The notes: generated from the sequence alone by a model not told the origin. Numbered from the stretch's first letter, positions 50,816 to 59,505 are shown. The stretch is DNA of 64,000 nucleotides from Leyella stercorea (GCF_021531655.1 NZ_JADYUF010000006.1:1-64000); one strand, 5' to 3'. Numbers and translations: made by a program.

Positions 50816-53251
50816 TTAGACGTTAGCGATAGACATGATGTTGGCGAATACGCCTGCAGCCGTCACGCTTGCTCCGGCTCCGTAACCCTGTATGAGCATC
50901 GGGTATTCGCGATAGCGCTCAGTGGTGAGCGATACCACGTTGTTGCTGCCCTCAAGGTTGTAGAACGGGTGGCGCATGTCGACCTCTTTGAGTGCCACGT
51001 TGGTCTTGCCGTGGTCGAATGTTGCTACGAAACGCCAGCGCTTGCCTTCGGCTTCGAGTCGCTTGCGACGCTCTTCAAAGTCGGCATCAAGCTGTGGCAG
51101 ATTCTTCCAGAAGTCGTCTATAGTACCCTCGAAGAACGAGTCGGGTATGAACAGATACTTCTCAACATCAGCTTTCTCTACCTTGTATCCTGCCTCACGG
51201 GCGAGAATTACGAGTTTGCGGATTACGTCCTTGCCCGAGAGGTCGATGCGTGGGTCGGGTTCGCTATATCCCTGTTCTTTGGCGCGGCGTACAGCCTCCG
51301 ACAATGGAACGTCGGCTGAAATCTCGTTGAAAATGAAGTTGAGCGTACCGCTGAGCACCGCCTCAATCTTCAATATCACGTCGCCCGAGTTGCGCAGGTC
51401 GTTGATGGTTCCGATGATAGGCAGTCCGGCTCCAACGTTGGTTTCGTAGCGGAACTTAACGCCACGTGCCAGAGCCGTTTCCTTCAGTTGGATGTAGTTG
51501 TCGTACGATGACGAGGCTGCAATCTTGTTGGCAGCAATCACCGAGATGTTATGTTCGAGGAACGACTGGTAGAGTTGCGCCACGTCCTTGCTTGCTGTAC
51601 AGTCGACAAACACGCTGTTGAAGATGTTCATACGGATAATCTCGTCGCGCAAGGCATTGTCGTTGCATAAGGGTGCCTGCTCAAGCAGTTCGCGGTATGT
51701 AGTGAGGTCGATGCCGTCGCGGTTGAATATTGCCTTCTTCGACGATGCTATGCCTACCACATTAAGTTTCAGACGCTTGGCGCGTTTCAGTTCTTCATAT
51801 TGGTCGTGAATTTGCTCCAGGAGCTGTCCGCCCACCGTGCCCACACCGCATACAAAGAGGTTAAGCACCTTGTATTCCGAAAGGAAGAACGAGTCGTGTA
51901 TTACGTTGAGTGCCTTGCGCAGATATTTGCTGTCTACTACAAACGAGATGTTGGTCTCCGATGCACCCTGCGCACATGCTATCACGCTGATACCGCTTCT
52001 GCCAAGAGTGCCGAAGAGTTTGCCGGCAATACCAGGTGTGTGCTTCATGTTCTCGCCTACGATGGCTATTGTGGCAAGTCCGCTCTCGGCGTGCATTGGG
52101 AACATGGCACCCGTCTCTATCTCCTTGGCAAACTCGTTGTTGAGCACCTTTACGGCAGCCTGCGAGTCCTGATCGCGCACACCGATAGACGTAGAGTTCT
52201 CTGACGAAGCCTGCGACACCATAAATACGCTTATGCCATTGTCGGCAAGAGCGGTAAAGATGCGTCGGTTGACACCGATAACACCCACCATCGACAGGCC
52301 TGTTACGGTGATGAGGGTGGTGCCGTTGATGCTCGAAATACCCTTGATGGGTTTGGAATCGTTGGCTATTTTGGCCTTGATGATGGTTCCCTCAGCGTCA
52401 GGATTGAATGTGTTCTTGACGCGTATAGGTATATTCTTAACACAAACGGGGTATATTGTAGGCGGATAAATCACCTTTGCACCAAAGTTGCAAAGCTCCA
52501 TAGCCTCGATATAGCTCAGTTCATTGATGGTGTATGCTGTCTTGATTACTCGTGGATCGGCGGTCATGAAGCCGTCTACATCGGTCCATATTTCGAGTAT
52601 GTCGGCATCGAGTGCTGCCGCAATGATAGCCGCTGTATAGTCTGAACCACCGCGTCCGAGATTGGTAATCTCGTCGGTGTCGCGGTCCATACTGATAAAA
52701 CCAGGAACAAGCGAAATGCGTGGCAGGTCGCTGAATGTGCGACGCACCAGACGGTTGGTGAGTTCTGAATCGAGAGTGTTCTTATGGTTCTTCTGTACGG
52801 TCTTGATGAAGTCGCGCGAGTCAAACCACTTGGCACCATGCACAAGCGTAGCTACAATGTTAGAGCTAAGGCGTTCGCCGTAGCTTACGATAGCGTCTTG
52901 TGTCTTCTTGGAAAGGTCGTGGATAAGGAACACGCCAAAATATATAGAGCGCAACTGTTCAAACAGCGAATCGACAATCTTGAACAGGTTCTCGCGCTTG
53001 CGTGTATCGGTGATGATGGTGTCAATCATCTTGTGGTGGCGGTCCACCATAGCCTGAAACTCTTCCTTCCATGCTTCGTCGCCCTTAAGTGCAAGCTGCG
53101 AAGTGGCAAGGAGCTTGTCGGTGATGCCACCAAGAGCACTGACTACAATGATGACTGGCTGTTTCTGGGCCTCTTTCTCTACAATAGCCTTCAGGCTGAG
53201 AATACTCTCTACGGAACCTACCGAGGTTCCGCCAAATTTCAATACTTTCAT
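50816..53251 (-). CDS. thrA: Bifunctional aspartate kinase/homoserine dehydrogenase
   Basis: An 811-residue fusion that performs the first and third steps from aspartate to threonine and methionine. The kinase half starts MKVLKFGGTSVGSVESI and includes GRGGSDYTAAI; two ACT domains follow (TLITVTGLSMVGVIGVNRRIF and TIAIVGENMKHTPG). The homoserine dehydrogenase half starts LFVCGVGTVGGQLLEQIHDQ and contains YETNVGAGLPIIGTINDLRNS. Start 53251 is chosen; the ORF can be extended by 32 codons, but that part is the leader. ACT domains imply feedback by threonine. A 200-base leader precedes the gene. Confidence 0.96.
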   Translation of the reverse strand: MKVLKFGGTSVGSVESILSLKAIVEKEAQKQPVIIVVSALGGITDKLLATSQLALKGDEAWKEEFQAMVDRHHKMIDTIITDTRKRENLFKIVDSLFEQLRSIYFGVFLIHDLSKKTQDAIVSYGERLSSNIVATLVHGAKWFDSRDFIKTVQKNHKNTLDSELTNRLVRRTFSDLPRISLVPGFISMDRDTDEITNLGRGGSDYTAAIIAAALDADILEIWTDVDGFMTADPRVIKTAYTINELSYIEAMELCNFGAKVIYPPTIYPVCVKNIPIRVKNTFNPDAEGTIIKAKIANDSKPIKGISSINGTTLITVTGLSMVGVIGVNRRIFTALADNGISVFMVSQASSENSTSIGVRDQDSQAAVKVLNNEFAKEIETGAMFPMHAESGLATIAIVGENMKHTPGIAGKLFGTLGRSGISVIACAQGASETNISFVVDSKYLRKALNVIHDSFFLSEYKVLNLFVCGVGTVGGQLLEQIHDQYEELKRAKRLKLNVVGIASSKKAIFNRDGIDLTTYRELLEQAPLCNDNALRDEIIRMNIFNSVFVDCTASKDVAQLYQSFLEHNISVIAANKIAASSSYDNYIQLKETALARGVKFRYETNVGAGLPIIGTINDLRNSGDVILKIEAVLSGTLNFIFNEISADVPLSEAVRRAKEQGYSEPDPRIDLSGKDVIRKLVILAREAGYKVEKADVEKYLFIPDSFFEGTIDDFWKNLPQLDADFEERRKRLEAEGKRWRFVATFDHGKTNVALKEVDMRHPFYNLEGSNNVVSLTTERYREYPMLIQGYGAGASVTAAGVFANIMSIANV

Positions 53252-53272
53252 TCTTCTTGTTCTTTGGTTAAT

Positions 53273-53291
53273 GCCTCCATACAAAGGAGGC
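53273..53291 (-). promoter_or_regulatory. Hairpin in the thrA leader
   Basis: GCCTCC and GGAGGC with a 7-base loop, ending 22 bases before the thrA start. Upstream in the 200-base leader is a 14-codon ORF (53438-53394, MSRHGAVTPRCRAV) that is not Thr/Ile-rich. The leader may regulate thrA, but no known attenuator is recognised. Confidence 0.4.
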
Positions 53292-53459
53292 GGATTGTGT
53301 TTCGATGCCGTGGCTTGCCGGCGCAGCGAGACTGGCTTCTGCATCATGCCTCAATACGAGAGAGGAATGCGCAAGACTCCTTGGTCTGCTTTTCTATACT
53401 GCGCGACAGCGGGGCGTGACAGCACCGTGTCGTGACATAAAGTTTTAATAAAGTGTCGG

Positions 53460-53490
53460 CAAATTTACGAAAAATAAATGTTATGTCAAT
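53460..53490 (-). promoter_or_regulatory. Promoter of the threonine operon
   Basis: On the minus strand ATTG (53490-53487), a 19-base spacer and TAAATTTG (53467-53460). Transcription would start near 53453. Confidence 0.65.
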
Positions 53491-53698
53491 AAAAAACAAA
53501 AGAAAAAATTACAATTTTATTTTAGTTGGGGTGTTTACCGAACAGATAGTCTACGTCATATGGCGTGTGGAATAGGGTTGTAGTACTGCTATTATAAGAT
53601 AGTAGAACTGATGGCATTAGTAATGGGTCTTGTTGTAATACTATTATATAATCCGCTTCTTACGTATATATAAGCATTCTGATACCGTATTAAATAGT

Positions 53699-53761
53699 CG
53701 TATCGTGCCATGAAATGCTCGTATCAAGCCATGAAACGACTATATCGCGGCTTGAAACGAA
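53699..53761. repeat. Three imperfect units at exact 21-bp spacing
   Basis: Units at 53699, 53720 and 53741 share the form (C/T)(G/A)TATC-GCC/GGCT-TGAAA (for example CGTATCAAGCCATGAAACGAC). They lie in the gene-free stretch 53491-53837 upstream of the DUF805 gene. The rest of that stretch is AT-rich with no further gene seen. Confidence 0.75.
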
Positions 53762-53837
53762 ACAATTATCTCGTAAGAGAAGTCTTTTTGGGGATATAAT
53801 CATTATCTTTGCATATTATCACTAAAAATATAAATCT

Positions 53838-54212
53838 ATGATTGAATCTGCTAAAAGTGCCTATTCGCAATACTTTTCTATATCCGGACGGGCTTCCCGT
53901 TATGAATTTTGGTCGTTCATGCTTTACCAATTTGTTGGATTAATTCTTATTGGTTGTATTTGTGTTCTTGCTTCTTATGTGTTTGATGATAAGCGTGGGT
54001 TGTCCTTTACCTTGATGGCACTGTGGTATCTTTTTCATCTTATTCCAAACTTCACTATTCTTGTGCGTCGTTTGCATGATACCTCAAGGTCTGGTTGGTG
54101 GCTTCTGTTAGTATGTCTGCATGGGTTAGGTGTCTTAATCTTATTTATTTTTACATTATCACGAAGTTCTGAAGATAATGAATACGGGCCAAAGCGAGAT
54201 TTAAAATATTGA
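53838..54212 (+). CDS. DUF805-family membrane protein
   Basis: A 124-residue membrane protein of the DUF805 (YhaH/YhaI-like) family. Signatures are YFSISGRASRYEFWSFMLYQ at the N-terminus, ILVRRLHDTSRSGWW in the middle, and SSEDNEYGPKRDL at the end. Four transmembrane helices are predicted by eye. The function of the family is unknown. A TATCTTTG -7 element at 53804-53811 precedes it. More AT-rich than its neighbours. Confidence 0.88.
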   Translation: MIESAKSAYSQYFSISGRASRYEFWSFMLYQFVGLILIGCICVLASYVFDDKRGLSFTLMALWYLFHLIPNFTILVRRLHDTSRSGWWLLLVCLHGLGVLILFIFTLSRSSEDNEYGPKRDLKY

Positions 54213-54254
54213 TATTTAAACAGGGCCTTTTGTTTGCTCAGGCTACGGCGGTGA

Positions 54255-54274
54255 CGCCATAGTCTCCTATGGCG
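54255..54274. repeat. Short perfect hairpin
   Basis: CGCCATAG and CTATGGCG with a TCTC loop, 42 bases after the DUF805 stop; no T-run follows. Confidence 0.5.
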
Positions 54275-54284
54275 CATAAACAAA

Positions 54285-54316
54285 AAAGAGGACTTTACTT
54301 TCGTAAAATCCTCTTT
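54285..54316. terminator. Bidirectional terminator between DUF805 gene and tRNA-Arg
   Basis: AAAGAGGACTTTAC (54285 on) pairs with GTAAAATCCTCTTT (54303-54316) with one bulged position; A-runs and T-runs flank it. On the minus strand it would terminate the tRNA transcript. Confidence 0.75.
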
Positions 54317-54327
54317 AAATATGTTTG

Positions 54328-54401
54328 TGACTCCGGCAGGATTCAAACCTGCAACCTTCTGATCCGTAGTCAGATGCTCTATTCAGTTGAGCTACGGAGC
54401 C
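54328..54401 (-). tRNA. tRNA-Arg (anticodon ACG)
   Basis: A 74-base cloverleaf on the minus strand. The 5' acceptor arm GGCTCCG pairs with CGGAGTC; the D arm contains AGCTCAACTGAATAGAGC. The anticodon stem TCTGA/TCAGA encloses loop CTACGGA (anticodon ACG), and the T arm contains GGTTTGAATCC. The discriminator is A, and CCA is not encoded. ACG reads CGU/CGC/CGA after A34 deamination. Confidence 0.95.
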
Positions 54402-54519
54402 AAACCTTATTGCTTTGCGGAAACGTTGTTCCTTAAAAGCGATTGCAAAGGTATAGCTTTTTATTTAAACCTCCAAATGTTTTTGAAAGTTTTTTCTGTT
54501 TTTGTCGAAATTTCTTGGA

Positions 54520-54599
54520 TTTGCACTACCTTTGCATAAGGTAGGCTGCACCTCGGCAATTGAAGCAAGCTTCATTGCGCTCGGTTTGCACTACCTTTG
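54520..54599 (+). promoter_or_regulatory. Tandem duplicated promoter
   Basis: TTTGCACTACCTTTGCAT occurs twice, at 54520-54537 and 54585-54602, exactly 65 bases apart. Each contains a TACCTTTG -7 element (54527-54534, 54592-54599). TTTG at 54501-54504 can serve as -33 for the first. Between them is the inverted repeat TGAAGC-AA-GCTTCA (54561-54574). Confidence 0.65.
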
Positions 54600-54631
54600 C
54601 ATGTGAAAAAAAACTAATTAAAAACCATTTT

Positions 54632-56587
54632 ATGTTACGTTTCAGATCTAATTTATTTATTGTTCTGACCATTGCTTCTATGGGATGTGATAGGGCTTTG
54701 GCGCAGAATGCCGATATCATTCCGCTGGTTGAGATACCTGCGGGAAGTTACTATATGGGTAGTAATGGTGAGGGTGAGAACTTTGATGAGGCTCCCGTTC
54801 ATAAGGTGAATATAACTCATGCGTTCAAGATGGGACGTACGGAAGTGACCAATGCCCAATATGAGATGTTTCGTCCTGAGCATCGCAAGCTTCGTGGCAA
54901 GAACAATGTTTCGCTTAATGACGATGATGCAGTAGTAAATGTTAGCTATCAGGATGCTGTCGATTTCTGCAAGTGGATTTCGGTAAAGGAGGGCAAGCAG
55001 TATCGTTTGCCTACTGAGGCGGAGTGGGAGTATGCCTGTCGTGCAGGTACGTACACCTTATATTATACAGGCGATGGGTTGCCTGCCTCGATGTGTCGCA
55101 ATCAGGTAGTGGCTCGCGATTATAAGCCGGTGTCGCTTCGTGTTGGTCAGACCGAGCCTAATTCTTTCGGTCTGTATGATATGCATGGCAATGTGGAGGA
55201 GTGGTGTAGTGATTGGTATGGACGCTATAGTGCAGTCGAGCAGACTGACCCAGTCGGTCCTATGGATGGATTGTATAGGGTGACACGTGGTGGCAGTCAT
55301 CATACTCCGGTAGAATATCTGCGCAGCGCCAACCGTATGGCCATGATACCCGAAGACCGTCAGTCGCTTACAGGATTCAGAGTGGTTCAGTCCGATTATC
55401 CTTTACTGTCGACCACGATAGACAAGAACAGTCCGCAGTTTCTCGAACCGATACCTTTTGTCATAAAGCCAGAGCTTTCTACTGTTCCGTTCTATCGCCA
55501 TAATCATCAGCCTTCTGTCACATGGTGTGCCAATGGTAACTTGGTTGCAGCGTGGTTTTCGGCTAATGTAGAGAATGGTCGTGGCATGGTTGTGCTGTCT
55601 TCAAGGCTGAAGAAAGGTGCCGACGAATGGACTCCTGCCGAACTCTTCTTCTCTGTGCCTGACCGTAATGTCACCGGAACCTCGCTTTTCAATGATGGCA
55701 AAGGACACATTTTCCATTTCAATGGTGTTGAGGCTGCCGGCGATTGGCAGAATCTTGCATTGGTAATGCGCGAGAGTGTTGACGACGGAATGTCATGGAG
55801 CCGACCGCGTATTATTGAACCCGAACATGCCAAGCGTCATCAGGTGATTTCGGGTACGATTAGCGACAGTCGCGGATGGATGTATCAGTTGTGCGATGCA
55901 GGTCCTGGCGGCAATGACGGAGCCTCTATTCATATCTCTAAAGACGGTGGCAAGACGTGGAATGACCCATGGGACGGCAAGCCTCTGCCTGATTTTGCTG
56001 AAGGAAAGAAGGGTTCTACTATTGCCGGTATTCATGCCGGACTTGTAGTGCGTCGCGACGGTTCGCTTATGGCGCTGGGTCGTGGCAACAGTATTGTAGG
56101 TAAGGATGGCAAGAAGCATATGCCAATGTCGGTTTCTTACGACAATGGCAAGTCATGGACTTATTCTGCTTCTGTGTTTCCGCCTATAGATGGCGGACAA
56201 AGACTTGTGCTGATGCGATTGCTGGAAGGTCCGCTTATGCTTGTGTCGTTTACCGATCATCCGCAACGCACACCTGAATCCGACCGTGGAATGGTGTTCA
56301 CGGATAATGAAGGTAGGCAGCATAAGGGCTATGGCATGTATGTAGCCGTGTCGTACGATGAAGGAAAGACATGGCCCGTTAAGCGTTTGCTGACCGATGG
56401 CAAGCAGCGCCATCTTGACGGAGGAGCATGGACGGGATTCTTTGATATGGATGCTACGCATGCTGAACCGCGTGGCTATCTGGCTGGAACGCAATCGCCC
56501 GACGGCATGATACATATATTGAGCAGCAGGATACATTATCGGTTCAATCTGAAATGGATTGAACAGTGTAAGGCGGTTGGTGATTAA
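54632..56587 (+). CDS. SUMF1-domain protein fused to an Asp-box (sialidase-like) propeller
   Basis: A 651-residue exported protein. ATG 54632 gives a signal peptide (SNLFIVLTIASMGCDRALAQ); upstream in-frame ATG 54560 lies between the two promoters. The first 240 residues are an SUMF1/FGE-like domain (GSYYMGSNGEGENFDEAPVH, RLPTEAEWEYACRAG, YDMHGNVEEWCSDWYGR, TRGGSHH). The remaining 390 form a BNR/sialidase-like six-bladed propeller with four Asp boxes (SVDDGMSWS, SKDGGKTWND, SYDNGKSWTY, SYDEGKTWP). No FRIP motif is seen, so sialidase activity is uncertain. It sits directly upstream of a GH28-like gene, suggesting polysaccharide breakdown. Confidence 0.85.
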   Translation: MLRFRSNLFIVLTIASMGCDRALAQNADIIPLVEIPAGSYYMGSNGEGENFDEAPVHKVNITHAFKMGRTEVTNAQYEMFRPEHRKLRGKNNVSLNDDDAVVNVSYQDAVDFCKWISVKEGKQYRLPTEAEWEYACRAGTYTLYYTGDGLPASMCRNQVVARDYKPVSLRVGQTEPNSFGLYDMHGNVEEWCSDWYGRYSAVEQTDPVGPMDGLYRVTRGGSHHTPVEYLRSANRMAMIPEDRQSLTGFRVVQSDYPLLSTTIDKNSPQFLEPIPFVIKPELSTVPFYRHNHQPSVTWCANGNLVAAWFSANVENGRGMVVLSSRLKKGADEWTPAELFFSVPDRNVTGTSLFNDGKGHIFHFNGVEAAGDWQNLALVMRESVDDGMSWSRPRIIEPEHAKRHQVISGTISDSRGWMYQLCDAGPGGNDGASIHISKDGGKTWNDPWDGKPLPDFAEGKKGSTIAGIHAGLVVRRDGSLMALGRGNSIVGKDGKKHMPMSVSYDNGKSWTYSASVFPPIDGGQRLVLMRLLEGPLMLVSFTDHPQRTPESDRGMVFTDNEGRQHKGYGMYVAVSYDEGKTWPVKRLLTDGKQRHLDGGAWTGFFDMDATHAEPRGYLAGTQSPDGMIHILSSRIHYRFNLKWIEQCKAVGD

Positions 56588-56621
56588 TCAATAAATTATT
56601 GTAGAAACAAATCTATCTGTT

Positions 56622-57902
56622 ATGAATATATTCTTGTCGATAGTTGTTGGCATCGTGTCGTTTGGGGCGGTGCCGAACAACGAGTCGGTGAATAATGCCG
56701 ACGCAATCAATAGTGCGATAGAGCAATGTAGCAGCAGGGGTGGAGGAGTAGTAACCGTGCCTGCTGGTGTGTTTACTACAGGAACGGTGTATATGAAATC
56801 TGGTGTTACTGTGCGTCTTGAACGTGGTGCTACACTTAAGGGCACGGCATGCTTGGACGATTATGCATCGTTGAAGATCGCTGATGACTTGTCGATGTAT
56901 GAAAGCGGTCGCGGTACTGTCAATTATAATTCGGCTACTGACCCGCAATGGTCGAAAGCTATGATTATGGCAGTTGGTGTAAGCAATGCAGGTATTGAAG
57001 GTGAAGGCTGTATAGACGGAGCTGATGTGCGAAATCCGCTTGGCGAGGAACATATGCGTGGTCCGCATACTATACTGATGGCTGGATGTCGCAACATGCG
57101 TTTTACAGGTTTCTCGGTAAAGCATTCAGCCAACTATGCCTTCTTGGGCTATAAGGTTGACAAGTCGGTGTTCAGCAATCTGCACATAGATGGCGGATGG
57201 GACGGTATTCATATTCGTGGAGGACGCGACTTGAAGATTGTACGTTGTGAAATGCATACCGGCGACGATGCGATTGCGGGTGGATACTGGCAGAATATGC
57301 TTATAAATAAATGTGTATTGAACTCGTCGTGCAATGGTGTGCGTATGATTATGCCTTCGGTAGGACTTGAGATTTCCGATTGTGATATTTACGGTCCGGG
57401 CAAGTGCGAGCATATCACGTCGCATCGTAAACGTTCGGAGGCTGCCATAAATCTCGAACCAGGGGGATGGGGTAAAGCACCTGGACGTATGGACCGTATC
57501 GTGATAAAGCGCAATCGTGTGCGCGAGGTGCTTACCCCTTTGTGTGTAACGCTCGGCGAAGACAATACCTGCGGACGTATTGTTATAGAGGATATAGTGG
57601 CTCGTGGCATTACACGTATGGCAATGTCGGTAAAGAGTTGGGGCAATGCACCTACTGAGAAGGTGGTGATGCGTCGTTGCGACTTGGAGTTTGATGGCAT
57701 TGACGACCCTAATCTGCCTGCTTGGTTTGAAGGACGTCCTACAAGCGAGTGGCCGGTATTCCCATGTTGGGGAATGTATTTCCGCAATGTAGGGCTGGTA
57801 TATATAAATAATGTGACTCTGCGCTTGAAGGGCGTCGACTATCGGGTGCCATACATGTGTCACAATGTGGGTGAAATGAAAAAAAGGAAACTCAAATATT
57901 GA
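56622..57902 (+). CDS. GH28-like polygalacturonase-family protein
   Basis: A 426-residue parallel beta-helix protein of the GH28 pectinase fold. The N-terminal pattern VSFGAVPNNESVNNADAINSAIEQC is family-typical, and the catalytic region shows WDGIHIRGG and HTGDDAIAGG (the paired Asp). The usual GHG motif is replaced by SSCNGVRM and the RIK motif is not evident, so the specificity is probably not plain polygalacturonan. It follows the SUMF1/propeller gene by 34 bases and is likely co-transcribed. Its last seven codons lie within the terminator hairpin. Confidence 0.82.
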   Translation: MNIFLSIVVGIVSFGAVPNNESVNNADAINSAIEQCSSRGGGVVTVPAGVFTTGTVYMKSGVTVRLERGATLKGTACLDDYASLKIADDLSMYESGRGTVNYNSATDPQWSKAMIMAVGVSNAGIEGEGCIDGADVRNPLGEEHMRGPHTILMAGCRNMRFTGFSVKHSANYAFLGYKVDKSVFSNLHIDGGWDGIHIRGGRDLKIVRCEMHTGDDAIAGGYWQNMLINKCVLNSSCNGVRMIMPSVGLEISDCDIYGPGKCEHITSHRKRSEAAINLEPGGWGKAPGRMDRIVIKRNRVREVLTPLCVTLGEDNTCGRIVIEDIVARGITRMAMSVKSWGNAPTEKVVMRRCDLEFDGIDDPNLPAWFEGRPTSEWPVFPCWGMYFRNVGLVYINNVTLRLKGVDYRVPYMCHNVGEMKKRKLKY

Positions 57903-57914
57903 GTTTCCTTTTTT
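57879..57914 (+). terminator. Terminator overlapping the GH28 stop codon
   Basis: AAAAAGGAAACTCAA pairs with TTGAGTTTCCTTTTT around a 3-base ATA loop. The gene's stop codon (57900-57902) is inside the right arm. Confidence 0.9.
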
Positions 57915-57922
57915 AATAGTTG

Positions 57923-57997
57923 GGTGGCAGGTGGGACTCGAACCCACGACATTCAGAACCACAATCTGACGCTCTAACCAACTGAACTACGGCCACC
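57923..57997 (-). tRNA. tRNA-His (anticodon GTG)
   Basis: A cloverleaf on the minus strand. It begins GGTGGCCGTAGTTCAGTTGG with the extra 5' G typical of tRNA-His. The anticodon arm is TCAGATTGTGGTTCTGA (anticodon GTG), and the T arm GTGGGTTCGAGTCCCAC. The acceptor stem has one C/U mismatch as read. CCA does not appear to be encoded in full. Confidence 0.95.
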
Positions 57998-58110
57998 ATG
58001 TGAATGGGCTTTGATTTTTAAGCGAGTGCAAAGGTAGTGAATTATTGCTAAACTACCAAATGCTTTTGCTACTTTTTTTAGTCTTTATGTGCGATTTTTG
58101 TAGAATTAGC

Positions 58111-58156
58111 AAAAAAAAAAAGAGTTCAGCAAACTGTTTGCGCTTGCTGAACTCTT
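58111..58156 (-). terminator. Terminator of the secG cluster
   Basis: On the minus strand AAGAGTTCAGCAA and TTGCTGAACTCTT form a 13-bp stem followed by eleven T. It lies 32 bases after the secG stop. Confidence 0.92.
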
Positions 58157-58187
58157 ATGTAGTTTTAATCAAACTGTCTTGTTGGTA

Positions 58188-58583
58188 TTACTTTGCGGGC
58201 TGAGCAGGAGTCTGCTGAGTGCCTGCTGCAGGAGCCTGCTGAGCACCAGTAGCAGGAGCTTGCTGCTGCTGGCTTGCACCGAAACCAGGAGTTGTGTTCG
58301 GGTTTGTGTTCTGTGTTTCAGTAGCTGCCTTCTCCATAACGCTGCTTTCGGTAGTAGAAACCGGAGCTACATAGGCGCATACGATGCTGAAGAATACCAT
58401 AGCAATGGCAAGACCCCATGTTGCCTTCTCGATGAAGTCGGTAGTTTTGCGAACGCCCATGATGGCGTTTGATGAAGAGAAGTTTGAGGCCAGTCCGCCA
58501 CCCTTAGATTCTTGGATAAGAACGATGCCGATCATCAGCAGCGAAGCTATCACAATGAAAATTACGAATAAAAAGTAAATCAT
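58188..58583 (-). CDS. secG: Preprotein translocase subunit SecG
   Basis: A 131-residue SecG. Two transmembrane helices (LFVIFIVIASLLMIGIVLIQ and ATWGLAIAMVFFSIVCAYVA) flank the conserved loop QESKGGGLASNF. It is an accessory subunit of SecYEG that promotes export. The C-terminal tail of about 55 residues is Gln/Pro/Ala-rich, as is usual in Bacteroidales SecG. It is the last gene of the cluster, before a strong terminator. Confidence 0.92.
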   Translation of the reverse strand: MIYFLFVIFIVIASLLMIGIVLIQESKGGGLASNFSSSNAIMGVRKTTDFIEKATWGLAIAMVFFSIVCAYVAPVSTTESSVMEKAATETQNTNPNTTPGFGASQQQQAPATGAQQAPAAGTQQTPAQPAK

Positions 58584-58624
58584 TTTCTTATTTGTTATTT
58601 ATTATTTATTATTTATTATTTATT
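58584..58624 (-). repeat. Heptanucleotide repeat upstream of secG
   Basis: TTATTTA (plus strand) repeated four times with a 7-base period at 58594-58624; in the coding direction AATAAAT units run up to the secG start. Confidence 0.85.
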
Positions 58625-58677
58625 GCTTGTTTTTTGTGGCTTTGCCACTTTGCTACGAATGTGTGCAAACTGCGTTT

Positions 58678-59460
58678 TTACTGCTTTTTGCCCTTCTCGT
58701 TTATGATAAGTTTCTTCAAGAAACGTATTTGGTCTGCAAAGTAAGCACTTTTTTTTGGATAATTCAAATTTAAGCGTTGAATAATTTCAAGTGCCTTTGA
58801 ATATCTGCCTTGTTTTATATAAATTTTGGCCAAAGTCTCTGTGAAATACCCTTCGTCGCTGTCGTTTGACGTATTGTCCTCGTTGTTTATTTCTGGTTTG
58901 TATGTGGGCTTGTCTTGCAGTTGTATCTTGCCACCGTCGTTGTTGATGAAGTCGTCGATAAGTTCCTGCCCCTTCAGTTGCGGACTTTCGTTGTTGGTAT
59001 TCTCTTCGTCTTCGTTCTCTTGTTTTAGCAGATATGCCACGTAGTCGATTGCGGCATCGGCTGGAGTTGGTTTGCTCTTTGTGTCTTGTCCGTCTGTGTC
59101 GGCATCGGGTTTGGCATTTTCAAGATAGCTGTCAATCAGGGATATGGTTCGGTTGCCCGTTGAGTCATTGTCTCGCTGGGCAGCAGAGCTGGCTGATTTC
59201 TCGTCGGCCAGCTCTTGTGCTGTCTTTATCTTATAATGTGCCCCCTCTACAAGTTCGAAGAGTAGTGAACGGTCGGATACGTATAGTGCAGCCCGATGCA
59301 GTTCGTCGTCGAAAGCCGAGTCGTGCATCAGGTACATGTTCTGCAACATCAGCAGCCTGGCTGTCTGATAGTAAGGATAGAGCGCGACAAGGCTTCGGAG
59401 TTCGTACAGAGTCTCCTTGTTCATTAGCTCGGGATGTTGTATGAGGCGCACTAAGTCCAC
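58678..59460 (-). CDS. TPR-like protein of the lptE-secG cluster
   Basis: A 260-residue soluble protein starting at GTG (MDLVRLIQHPELMNKETLYELRSLV). The N-terminal helical part is conserved in Bacteroidales. The middle (85-190) is an acidic, low-complexity linker. A TPR-like pair lies at the C-terminus (YFTETLAKIYIKQGRYSKALEIIQRLNLNYP). No signal peptide is present. The function is unknown; fixed linkage to lptE and secG suggests an envelope-biogenesis role, which is inference. Confidence 0.78.
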   Translation of the reverse strand: MDLVRLIQHPELMNKETLYELRSLVALYPYYQTARLLMLQNMYLMHDSAFDDELHRAALYVSDRSLLFELVEGAHYKIKTAQELADEKSASSAAQRDNDSTGNRTISLIDSYLENAKPDADTDGQDTKSKPTPADAAIDYVAYLLKQENEDEENTNNESPQLKGQELIDDFINNDGGKIQLQDKPTYKPEINNEDNTSNDSDEGYFTETLAKIYIKQGRYSKALEIIQRLNLNYPKKSAYFADQIRFLKKLIINEKGKKQ

Positions 59461-59470
59461 GTTGTCGTTA

Positions 59471-59505
59471 TGTTAAATGTTAATTGATAGTTGTTGAATG
59501 TTTGA
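59471..59505 (-). repeat. Heptanucleotide repeat in the lptE/TPR spacer
   Basis: Five 7-base units in the coding direction: TCAAACA, TTCAACA, ACTATCA, ATTAACA, TTTAACA. Same type as in the cyd and thr spacers. Confidence 0.85.

Noticed and set aside
53252..53347. 32-codon N-terminal extension of thrA
   Set aside because: Aspartate kinases start at MKVLKFGGTS; the extension encodes low-complexity leader and a hairpin.
54328..54602. Genomic island attachment site at tRNA-Arg
   Set aside because: The repeated 18-mer is a promoter sequence outside the tRNA; no integrase and no tRNA 3'-end duplicate is seen.
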